Origin: Bacteriovoracaceae bacterium
Lineage (GTDB): Bacteria; Bdellovibrionota; UBA1018
Assembly (NCBI GenBank): GCA_023250795.1
Contig: JAHFAB010000104.1
Span: 1-6,626, forward strand
Direction of reading: 5' to 3'
Length of the DNA stretch: 6,626 bases
Notes under the pieces: generated by a model
Told to the model about the DNA's origin: nothing
Seen by the model: only the letters and a program-made list of their open reading frames with translations
Databases searched by the model: none
Shown: positions 1 through 5,521 of the stretch, one piece after another
Layout of the letters: each line of letters begins with the position of its first letter
Numbering within the stretch: the stretch's first letter is position 1
Made by a program: the position numbers and the translations under genes

Positions 1-664
1 CCGGAGAAGGCGAAGGACTTGGGCTAGAAGAAGGAAATGCGCCCATCCAAGTATTTTTACAATTTGGGTCAGCCAGATTTTTTACAAGGTCCAGAGAATA
101 TTGGTTTTGAATTTCTACGGTCTGATTTGAAAAAAGATCCACTATTTTTCGACCGATCTCAAAGGGCGGGCTCATCAAATCTCCGCCTTTTATTCCCCCA
201 AAGAAAAAATCATCCCAGGTGCGATCGGCGGGACATCCCATCTCACTGAGAAAGCCTAAAACTTGGATCAATCGATGGCTGCCTGATGGCACGCGCAAGC
301 CGATAGTTCCCCCGCTATTGAGGTCGATAAAAGTCGAAGTGATTCCAGCCCGAGTACAATAATTTCCAGCGAGTAATGCAGTCATTTCATCAGCGCTATG
401 TACTTCGCCTTTACGGGAGGCGATCCCATCTCCAACGACATTGATACCAATGCACTGAAATCCAGCGACAGTTGAGGGGGGTGAGGGTGATGAGGCAATG
501 AGGGGTGTTAAAAAAGACTCGGCCAGAAAGTAAGAGGATCTGCGGTTTTTTTGTCCCTCCACACTCAGTTTAACCCAAGAGAACTCCGGTGTTTTCTCTA
601 GCGAGCAAGAGAGATGAATCGCAAGGAGTCCCAAAATCAAGAGGCTGCAGTACCCGTGTCGCAT
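1..664 (-). CDS. Probable lipoprotein or secreted protein, C-terminus beyond the left edge
   Basis: The minus strand is open from an ATG at 664-662 to the window edge, giving 221 residues and no stop. An in-frame TAA at 688-686, with no other start codon after it, fixes the start. The N-terminus (MRHGYCSLLILGLLAIHLSC) is a short basic region, a hydrophobic core and a Cys at residue 20. This looks like a lipoprotein signal, but the -3 position is His where Leu or Val is usual, so a plain Sec signal is possible. The mature part has a Ser/Pro-rich stretch near residues 59-65, Cys at 71, 103, 144 and 202 that could form disulfides, and a GSHRLIQVLGF segment near 128-138. A run of alternating Ser-Pro begins near residue 211 and continues past the edge. 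The sequence looks beta-rich, and I do not recognise the family. No clear Shine-Dalgarno sequence precedes the ATG. Confidence 0.75.
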   Translation of the reverse strand, partial: MRHGYCSLLILGLLAIHLSCSLEKTPEFSWVKLSVEGQKNRRSSYFLAESFLTPLIASSPSPPSTVAGFQCIGINVVGDGIASRKGEVHSADEMTALLAGNYCTRAGITSTFIDLNSGGTIGLRVPSGSHRLIQVLGFLSEMGCPADRTWDDFFFGGIKGGDLMSPPFEIGRKIVDLFSNQTVEIQNQYSLDLVKNLADPNCKNTWMGAFPSSSPSPSPSP

Positions 665-671
665 CTTGGAA

Positions 672-700
672 AGACTATGGAACTCTTAGAAAATAGTCAA
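672..700 (-). promoter_or_regulatory. Possible promoter of the left-edge lipoprotein gene
   Basis: On the minus strand, TTGACT (700-695) is a 5/6 match to a sigma-70 -35 box. It is followed 17 bases later by TAGTCT (677-672), only a 3/6 match to TATAAT. Transcription would begin at or almost at the ATG at 664, giving a leaderless or nearly leaderless mRNA, which agrees with the missing ribosome binding site. The weak -10 box keeps confidence low. Confidence 0.25.
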
Positions 701-783
701 AGGTAAATGATCAGTTTTTGTAGTGCGTTAGATTGCAGTTTTCTTACAAAAATACCGATCTGATGGTGAGAGTGTATTTTAAA

Positions 784-2073
784 ATGAAAAAAGTCTTTTC
801 GCTGCAAGTTTTAGTTCTTTATTTGCTCTTTGGAGTTATGGGAGACACGTTCTCCCGTGCTTCATCCGATTGTTTTCGTAGAGCAATTGGCGAAGCACTC
901 AGTCGAAAATCGGATCGGAACGATACTGAGCGAAGTACTTCCTTTGATTATATTAAAAAACTTTTATACGACACTCCCTTTGAAGGCCGCACCGCATCTG
1001 ATGCGATAGTGATAAAAAAAATAAAAAATGACCCTCGTTTTAGACAATGGTTGGATACTCAGACGGGGCTGTTGGACTCAGAAACTTTACTTAAAAAATA
1101 CTCAGATTTAGGAGTGATGGCCTTTTTTCGACAAAAATTAAAACTAGTTTCTGAATCCAAAACTGTAGATCTCAGTGATTACAGCGGAGAACGTGCTTGG
1201 GTGGACCAAAAACGCAGAGAGCTTCTGGAAGAAAGAAAAGAGGATTTGCAGAATGCCGGGGCAGATGAAGCAGAAAAAAAGAGGATTGAGAGTGAAATTG
1301 ATAAAAAATTGTATAATAGATTTGGTTATAGTCATTTTTTTCAAAAAAAAGAATTGAACACTTATGAGGCTAAGGTTTTGTCACTCAAGCCAGGGGATGT
1401 GGTAAAATTTGCAAAACGTAAAGTCACACTGAGAGAAGTTTTGGATGCGCCGAACAGTACTTTGATCATCGATGGACAAGAGATCACACCCAAGGACTTT
1501 CAAGGCAAAACTTATCTTCTTCTGGGCACACAGATTTTTAAGCTTGGGGATTATCTGGGTGCAGGAAATGCAACTCAGATTTTTGAAATCGAAGGAAAGC
1601 CTGATCGTGTATTAAGAATCCCATTTTTGCCACAGGCTATTAAGGAAATATGCTTGGAATCGACTTTTCATCCCGATAGTTGTAATAAAGAATTCAAAAA
1701 AGGTATGCTCGCGGGCATTACAAATGTTATTGAAATTCTAGAAGAAGGATATGGCTATTGGGTGGTCAGTCGAGTAGACGGAAATGAGAATGGAATTCAT
1801 TTTTTTGAATCAGTGATCGGAAAAAAAAATGTAGATCCAAGAAATATTTTTATAGATACAGAACAATGGATGGAAGAAAATAAAGCAAAATTAGATCCAA
1901 GTACGTTTCAAAAGTTACAAAAACTCTTTGATGCGATGATTGAATATGATTCGATAGTACAAAAGTCTAAACAAGGTCGTTATTTTAAAAAAACAATGTT
2001 TAACATGAGTATGGCAAGTCAATGGGTTTGGGAGCCAAAGAAAGCTCGCTGGGTCTTGGTTGATTTTGACTAA
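784..2073 (+). CDS. Exported protein with a degenerate kinase-like C-terminal half
   Basis: The gene encodes 429 residues from the ATG at 784. I chose this start because it gives a classical signal peptide (MKK, hydrophobic core to about residue 20, then a polar stretch) with GGTGAGAG (765-772) upstream. In-frame starts at TTG 733 and ATG 763 would only add a polar tail ahead of it. Residues about 135-180 are very rich in Lys, Glu and Arg and probably helical. From about residue 253 the sequence resembles a protein-kinase N-lobe: LGAGNAT (258-264) in place of the glycine loop, VLRIP (276-280) where the ATP-binding Lys would sit but with Arg278, then a charged helix and a WVVSRVDGNENG hinge-like strand. 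The chain ends WVLVDFD, like the metal-binding DFD of WaaP/Kdo-type kinases. No HxD catalytic-loop Asp is visible, so it may be a pseudokinase. The nearest plus-strand neighbour is far away, so it is probably monocistronic. The kinase resemblance is my inference from motifs. Confidence 0.8.
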   Translation: MKKVFSLQVLVLYLLFGVMGDTFSRASSDCFRRAIGEALSRKSDRNDTERSTSFDYIKKLLYDTPFEGRTASDAIVIKKIKNDPRFRQWLDTQTGLLDSETLLKKYSDLGVMAFFRQKLKLVSESKTVDLSDYSGERAWVDQKRRELLEERKEDLQNAGADEAEKKRIESEIDKKLYNRFGYSHFFQKKELNTYEAKVLSLKPGDVVKFAKRKVTLREVLDAPNSTLIIDGQEITPKDFQGKTYLLLGTQIFKLGDYLGAGNATQIFEIEGKPDRVLRIPFLPQAIKEICLESTFHPDSCNKEFKKGMLAGITNVIEILEEGYGYWVVSRVDGNENGIHFFESVIGKKNVDPRNIFIDTEQWMEENKAKLDPSTFQKLQKLFDAMIEYDSIVQKSKQGRYFKKTMFNMSMASQWVWEPKKARWVLVDFD

Positions 2074-2085
2074 AGACTTGCTCAT

Positions 2086-2125
2086 AAACAAGTGGGCGCG
2101 TCAGATGAAGTGCGCCCACTTGTTT
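2086..2125. terminator. Bidirectional hairpin terminator between convergent genes
   Basis: AAACAAGTGGGCGC (2086-2099) and GCGCCCACTTGTTT (2112-2125) form a perfect 14-bp stem with a 12-base loop. It lies between the stop of the kinase-like gene (2073) and the stop of the protease gene (2136), where both transcripts must end. The stem has a GC-rich core and A/T ends, so either strand yields a hairpin ending in a short U-rich stretch. The T tail is weaker than in a textbook terminator. Confidence 0.75.
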
Positions 2126-2135
2126 GACTTAATGC

Positions 2136-3917
2136 TTAAGGAATAATCGTATTGAGCCTAAAGAGTTTAGAAAACTCTCCTTGCCAATAGATGCTTTGCC
2201 CGGACTGGGTCACAGGCAGGTATTCCGCCATGCTGTTTTCTTTATTGTTCAAATAAAGCGCCACGGGTGTCGCTTGATCTGTATAGAGAAAACTATCAAA
2301 ACGAGTCGTGGTGTCGGTCCCGTCGTTCCAATAATCGTACATGTCCCAAAACGTAGAGGCCACGCGCATCTCATTGGTTTGACCTGCGCAGACTCCCGCT
2401 GGAACAGCTTCGATATTCATATTGAAATAAGGGGCCACCGGATTTGAATTGTTGCGATCAAACTGCACCCAGTAGGTGAGGAAGTTTGCAAACCCCTCAG
2501 TGAGCGCAAGTCCATTATTATAACAGTTGCTTAAGCTATGGGAGCCCCCTGTGCCGGCTGGCATGTTCCCATTCCAATAATAACTGTTAATGCTATGTCC
2601 AATTTCGTGCTGGACGACAGAGGGACTGGCGTGAGCGGGGATAATATAAATTCTCCCATCATTCCAGTAACTGCATGACCAGGCATAGGGACCTGATGCA
2701 TTGTTGTAAATGCATTGTCCAGATGCCAGCGAGTTGGGGAATGTCACCTGGATGGGTGTGTCGCGCAACGCGTTCATCCCATTATTGAAGAATTTCACCC
2801 AGACATCGGTCGCGCCAACATAGAGTTTGTCCATCCCGGGTAGGTTTCCATTCACGGTGAGATCTGCATATCGGTAACCTACGTCGGTGAGTGCACCGGT
2901 GAGGGTCCAGTTGTCTCCCCAGGTATAAGGATTGCCAGAGGGATCTTGCACGGACACAAAACGATTTTTGGTTCTGTACTCGACCCAGACCTGAACGCCG
3001 GGAATGACTTGTGTTGAATCAAAAGAAATCGCCCAAGCTCCATCGCCACCGACATAGGACCAGCCTAAGTATTTCCAAACTCCGGATTGCTGTTGCCAGG
3101 CTCTGACGACCCAACCCCAGGCGGCCTTGAAAGTCGTGGCGTCTGTTTTGAGGGACATGTTTCCACGAACGGTGAGAAGAGAATCGGTGAGTGGATTCGC
3201 GCTGGTGCTTTCTCCCACTGGAGTAGCGGTGATGTAAGAAGGGTTTTCTTCTTCTAGGTCATCTCTGTGGTTATCACCGACGGGTTTTCCATTTATGGGT
3301 GTGCTTACTTTTGGAAGTTGAAATAAATTCATCTTTGCGTAGTCACGAGGGGATCGGTACTCTAAAACCTGAATACGAGACCCGCTGGGAACCGCTCCGG
3401 CTTTGAAAGCCAAAGGATTAATCGGAGCGCGCTCTACGAAACCACCCAAATCAATTTCACTCGGTTTGGACTGTCCGTCAATTTTAGTGCGAAGGCTCAG
3501 GAATGCTTCGTCATAGGTCATTCTTCTCACTGCGCGATCTTGTACGTTGAGAGCTTCATAAATGGCAGGGCCTTGGAGTAAGCCCGGTTTGCCGCTCACA
3601 GAAGACTCGGCGTGAAAAACTTGTCGGCCATTTGGCATTTCAACTGGGATGTTGAGGAGGTTCATTTCGCCCGGACGGAGTTGGATTCTGACCTGAGTAA
3701 ATTTTAAACTACTTAATTCCCCGGGATGAAATTCGATGACCACAGGAAACTGTTCGTAGTTTTTCAGAGAGAGCATGACTCTTCCCTTGGCAAACTCGGA
3801 TATGACCTGGACTTGAGAAGGCAGCGGCTGTGTCGCCTGCGCGATGCTTCCCACCAGAAGTGTGGTGGTGACGATCGCCGTGACGATCATGGTGAATGAT
3901 ACTACAATTGTTTTCAT
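2136..3917 (-). CDS. Secreted zinc metalloprotease of gluzincin type (HEIGH)
   Basis: The gene encodes 593 residues from the ATG at 3917-3915, preceded by AAAGGGGG seven bases upstream. The open frame extends 26 codons further, but only this start places the signal peptide at the N-terminus (MKTIVV..., likely cleavage after AQA at residue 28). Order of parts: beta-rich N-terminal region (about 29-150), linker, a beta-sandwich-like domain resembling carboxypeptidase regulatory or transthyretin-like repeats (about 246-330, with GGDGAWAISF), then the protease. In the protease, VVQHEIGHSIN supplies zinc ligands His437 and His441 and the general base Glu438. Glu474 in TEGFANF is the probable third ligand. 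The segment with WDMYD (524-528) recalls bacterial secreted zincins. Cys402, 415, 465 and 510 flank the active site and may form two disulfides. It probably degrades extracellular, periplasmic or prey protein. I cannot assign a MEROPS family. GC content is higher than in neighbouring genes. Confidence 0.9.
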   Translation of the reverse strand: MKTIVVSFTMIVTAIVTTTLLVGSIAQATQPLPSQVQVISEFAKGRVMLSLKNYEQFPVVIEFHPGELSSLKFTQVRIQLRPGEMNLLNIPVEMPNGRQVFHAESSVSGKPGLLQGPAIYEALNVQDRAVRRMTYDEAFLSLRTKIDGQSKPSEIDLGGFVERAPINPLAFKAGAVPSGSRIQVLEYRSPRDYAKMNLFQLPKVSTPINGKPVGDNHRDDLEEENPSYITATPVGESTSANPLTDSLLTVRGNMSLKTDATTFKAAWGWVVRAWQQQSGVWKYLGWSYVGGDGAWAISFDSTQVIPGVQVWVEYRTKNRFVSVQDPSGNPYTWGDNWTLTGALTDVGYRYADLTVNGNLPGMDKLYVGATDVWVKFFNNGMNALRDTPIQVTFPNSLASGQCIYNNASGPYAWSCSYWNDGRIYIIPAHASPSVVQHEIGHSINSYYWNGNMPAGTGGSHSLSNCYNNGLALTEGFANFLTYWVQFDRNNSNPVAPYFNMNIEAVPAGVCAGQTNEMRVASTFWDMYDYWNDGTDTTTRFDSFLYTDQATPVALYLNNKENSMAEYLPVTQSGQSIYWQGEFSKLFRLNTIIP

Positions 3918-3924
3918 AGGTAGA

Positions 3925-3932
3925 CCCCCTTT
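3925..3932 (-). promoter_or_regulatory. Ribosome binding site that sets the protease start
   Basis: On the minus strand, AAAGGGGG ends seven bases before the ATG at 3917. It is the only good Shine-Dalgarno sequence near the possible starts of this frame, and it supports the start that opens with the signal peptide rather than the ATG at 3995. Confidence 0.75.
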
Positions 3933-3951
3933 GTTTATTTCAAATTTTAGT

Positions 3952-3980
3952 TTTAAAAAATCACCCCCCATGGGCGACAA
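3952..3980 (-). promoter_or_regulatory. Possible promoter of the metalloprotease gene
   Basis: On the minus strand, TTGTCG (3980-3975, 4/6 match to the -35 consensus) and TTTAAA (3957-3952, 4/6 match to the -10) are 17 bases apart, and would give a leader of roughly 30 bases before the ATG at 3917. The match is modest. The rest of the 117-base gap up to 4034 contains only a weak dyad (AAAACT/AGTTTT arms with a 24-base loop), so this is the best promoter candidate there. Confidence 0.3.
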
Positions 3981-4034
3981 TGAAATCGGTAGCACTTCGA
4001 AAACTGAAAGTACAGAGCTAGAAAGTGTTAGTTT

Positions 4035-4307
4035 TTATTTTTTGTTAACGCTCTGAGTCTGCGTGCAGTCGAGTGGAGTTTGAGAGGGAGACTCGAATTG
4101 GCAACCGAGCAAATCTCTTGTTTTCTTGGAGCCCACTTCATTCATAATAGCTGCTGTCTCTGGCGAGTAGAGGTGGGGTTGCATGGAAAATAAAATAGAA
4201 AGGGCCGCTTCTTTCCGTGCAGTTTCAATTCCGTAATCAAGTATCCGTATTTCTTGAGGTGCCCAATCTATCAGATGCGAAAATTCTGAATGAGCTCCTG
4301 ATATCAT
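4035..4307 (-). CDS. Doubtful small gene, 90-residue protein of unknown function
   Basis: This frame encodes 90 residues from the ATG at 4307 to the TAA at 4035, on the same strand as the protease and 117 bases upstream of it. The product has no signal peptide or membrane segment. Its middle (residues about 18-68, with IETARKEAALSILFSMQPHL) is a plausible amphipathic helical region, and its tail is polar with two Cys. The amino-acid composition looks protein-like rather than random, and no competing long frame covers this stretch. Against it, there is no Shine-Dalgarno sequence, and I recognise no family. A perfect TATAAT lies just upstream, so a nearly leaderless mRNA is possible. It could also be the remnant of a larger gene. 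Confidence 0.4.
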   Translation of the reverse strand: MISGAHSEFSHLIDWAPQEIRILDYGIETARKEAALSILFSMQPHLYSPETAAIMNEVGSKKTRDLLGCQFESPSQTPLDCTQTQSVNKK

Positions 4308-4316
4308 TTCGGTCTG

Positions 4317-4322
4317 ATTATA
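4317..4322 (-). promoter_or_regulatory. Candidate -10 element (TATAAT) ahead of the 90-residue frame
   Basis: A perfect TATAAT on the minus strand ends ten bases before the ATG at 4307, so transcription would begin about three bases before that ATG. No recognisable -35 box lies 16-18 bases upstream. On the plus strand the overlapping bases 4319-4324 read TATAAG, so the element could also serve a plus-strand transcript. Confidence 0.3.
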
Positions 4323-4340
4323 AGAGAAATTTTAAATGAG

Positions 4341-4416
4341 GGGCTGGGTGGGGACGTGAGAGTCCCCAGGGCAGGATTCGTTGCCGACACCTTATTGTTT
4401 CTGGTGTATTTTTTTT
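4341..4416 (+). ncRNA. Possible small structured RNA or terminator-like element
   Basis: A GC-rich island sits in the otherwise AT-rich spacer between the 90-residue frame and the HNH gene. TGGGGAC (4349-4355) pairs perfectly with GTCCCCA (4362-4368) around a 6-base loop, and CTG (4344-4346) can extend the stem with CAG (4372-4374) across a small internal loop. Downstream, ACACC (4387-4391) pairs with GGTGT (4403-4407), and a run of eight T follows at 4409-4416. This order, structured body then short hairpin then T tract, resembles a short intrinsically terminated plus-strand RNA. The last stem has only 5 bp, and upstream only a TATAAG (4319-4324) without a good -35 box is seen. Confidence 0.25.
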
Positions 4417-4478
4417 GAATTAAAAAAATATATTTTATAAAAAAAGCTATTTTTTAGTTGTTTTTACGGTATTTTATG

Positions 4479-4494
4479 TTAAACATCCGTTTAA
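4479..4494. promoter_or_regulatory. Dyad in front of the HNH gene, possible operator or leader hairpin
   Basis: TTAAAC (4479-4484) and GTTTAA (4489-4494) are a perfect inverted repeat around ATCC. In RNA the stem could grow to 8 bp with one G-U and one U-A pair. It ends a few bases before the Shine-Dalgarno sequence AGAGAGGT (4498-4505), which is well spaced from the ATG at 4511. The position suits a repressor site or a translation-limiting hairpin. The region upstream (about 4417-4478) is strongly AT-rich, and no clear -35/-10 pair is seen. Confidence 0.35.
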
Positions 4495-4510
4495 TAAAGA
4501 GAGGTAAACG

Positions 4511-5491
4511 ATGGCACCATCCGACATAAAAAAATTATCAGACTCTGAACTAATTGAACGAACTGAAAAAGTGGTTTTGCAGGAACGAGAGATGACAAAT
4601 TCTGTTTTAGATCACCTGCGCGAGATCGAAAGTAGGAGGCTTTACGCACGACTTGGATACAGCAGTATGTTTGACTACTGCACTAAACATCTCAAATATT
4701 GTAATGCCAGCGCTCAGTTGAGAATCGACGCGATGAGGCTTGCGGTAGAGCTTCCGGAAATTAAGGAATCATTAGAAAACGGGTCACTTAATCTTTCCGT
4801 CATCGGATCGTTTCAAAAATTTGTACGCCATGAAAAACAGAGAAAAAAGTCTTATTCTACGAGAGAGAAAAAAGAACTCCTCAAACAAGTGGAAACAAAG
4901 TCTCGCCTGGAAGCTGAAAAAATATTAGCTAAAATTTCTCCAGAAGCTTTTCCTCAAGAAAAAATGCGGGTTTTAAATGAGACACAAAGCGAACTTCGCT
5001 TTGTTGCTGACGAAGAACTTTTAGAACTCATGTCGCAGATGAAAGCCAAATTGCGTCAGAAGGGGAATACAGATCCAAGTTACTTAGACATTATTAAAGC
5101 TGGCCTCAGAAAAGCGCTCAAAGTTACTTCGCCAAAAGAAGTAAAAGACGAAGTGACAAAAAAAGACAAGCTAGAGAGAGCACATGTTTCGTCTACTTCG
5201 CCAGACGAAGTAATGCCCTCCGAGCAATCTCAAATAGGACGGGTATATATTACAGTCTCTAAGAAAAAAATGGCCTTTATACGAGCAAACGAACAATGTA
5301 CTTTTATTTCTCCCCTCACAGGAAAGCGTTGTACGGAGAAATATTTTCTCCAAGTAGAGCATATCGTGCCAGTGGCTATGGGCGGTAGTTCTGAACAGGA
5401 AAACCTCACTTTTTTGTGCGCTTGCCACAATCGGCTTAATGCGATTGATAGCTATGGTATGGAAAAAATGCAACCGTATTTGAGATTTTGA
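4511..5491 (+). CDS. Stand-alone HNH endonuclease of the Bdellovibrio-type family
   Basis: The gene encodes 326 residues from the ATG at 4511, with AGAGAGGT six bases upstream. Residues 1-200 are a mostly helical domain with the family's typical features: LSDSELIERTEKVV (9-22), the LREIESRRLYARLGYSSMFDYC region (36-57) and MRLAVELPEI (75-84). A polar, low-complexity linker with repeated SPKEV, KDEV and SPDEV follows (about 205-243). The C-terminal HNH nuclease domain shows Cys263 and Cys274 as likely zinc ligands, VEHIVP with His284 as general base, Asn298 in ENLTFLC, then Cys303, His306 and Asn310 in CACHNRLN. All core residues are present, so metal-dependent DNA cleavage is likely. The cellular role of these proteins is not established to my knowledge. 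No partner gene (methylase, integrase, terminase) is nearby, so restriction or phage packaging has no contextual support. Length and domain order look normal for the family. Confidence 0.9.
   Translation: MAPSDIKKLSDSELIERTEKVVLQEREMTNSVLDHLREIESRRLYARLGYSSMFDYCTKHLKYCNASAQLRIDAMRLAVELPEIKESLENGSLNLSVIGSFQKFVRHEKQRKKSYSTREKKELLKQVETKSRLEAEKILAKISPEAFPQEKMRVLNETQSELRFVADEELLELMSQMKAKLRQKGNTDPSYLDIIKAGLRKALKVTSPKEVKDEVTKKDKLERAHVSSTSPDEVMPSEQSQIGRVYITVSKKKMAFIRANEQCTFISPLTGKRCTEKYFLQVEHIVPVAMGGSSEQENLTFLCACHNRLNAIDSYGMEKMQPYLRF
4984..5004. repeat. Near-perfect 21-bp palindrome inside the HNH gene
   Basis: ACAAAGCGAA (4984-4993) and TTCGCTTTGT (4995-5004) are exact reverse complements around a single C. 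It lies in the stretch coding for helical-domain residues about 159-165 (QSELRFV). Ten-base arms with a 1-base centre are uncommon by chance. The mRNA could form a 9-bp hairpin with a 3-base loop. Confidence 0.8.
5125..5213. repeat. Two copies of a 20-base palindromic repeat in the HNH linker
   Basis: Positions 5125-5144 and 5194-5213 match at 18 of 20 bases (TACTTCGCCA core start, GAAGTAA end) and lie 69 bases, or 23 codons, apart in the same frame. Each copy is itself a dyad: copy two has TACTTCG/CGAAGTA arms around CCAGA, while copy one keeps only 6-bp arms (TACTTC/GAAGTA). A third partial unit, AGACGAAGT, lies near 5146-5154, and TCGTCT/AGACGA overlaps copy two. They code for the repeated SPKEV and SPDEV in the linker. 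Confidence 0.75.
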
Positions 5492-5521
5492 CAAATTCTA
5501 TTTTTTCAGCAATTTTTTCAG

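Noticed and set aside
37..249. Plus-strand frame of 70 codons
   Set aside because: It is antisense to the continuous 221-codon minus-strand gene with a signal peptide, and its own product shows no protein-like features.
733..783. TTG-started 17-residue extension of the kinase-like protein
   Set aside because: It would put a polar tail ahead of a good signal peptide, and no ribosome binding site precedes it.
1144..1357. Frames of 60-66 codons on both strands inside the kinase-like gene
   Set aside because: They are shadows of the 429-residue gene, with low-complexity products rich in Lys, Phe and Ile.
2181..2447. Plus-strand frame of 88 codons
   Set aside because: It is antisense to the metalloprotease C-terminus and has no supported start or family.
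3844..4056. Plus-strand frame of 70 codons across the protease start
   Set aside because: It overlaps the signal peptide and leader of the protease on the opposite strand, and has no ribosome binding site.
5171..5494. Minus-strand frames of 66 and 107 codons
   Set aside because: They are antisense to the HNH domain, whose catalytic residues prove the plus-strand reading.
4447..5509. CTATTTTTT on both sides of the HNH gene (4447-4455 and 5498-5506) as a possible target-site duplication
   Set aside because: The match is 9 bases of T-rich low complexity in AT-rich DNA, with no terminal inverted repeats or transposase, so chance explains it.
5500..5521. Direct repeat ATTTTTTCAG between the convergent HNH and right-edge genes
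   Set aside because: It forms no hairpin and is low complexity; there is not enough to call a terminator or a repeat element.
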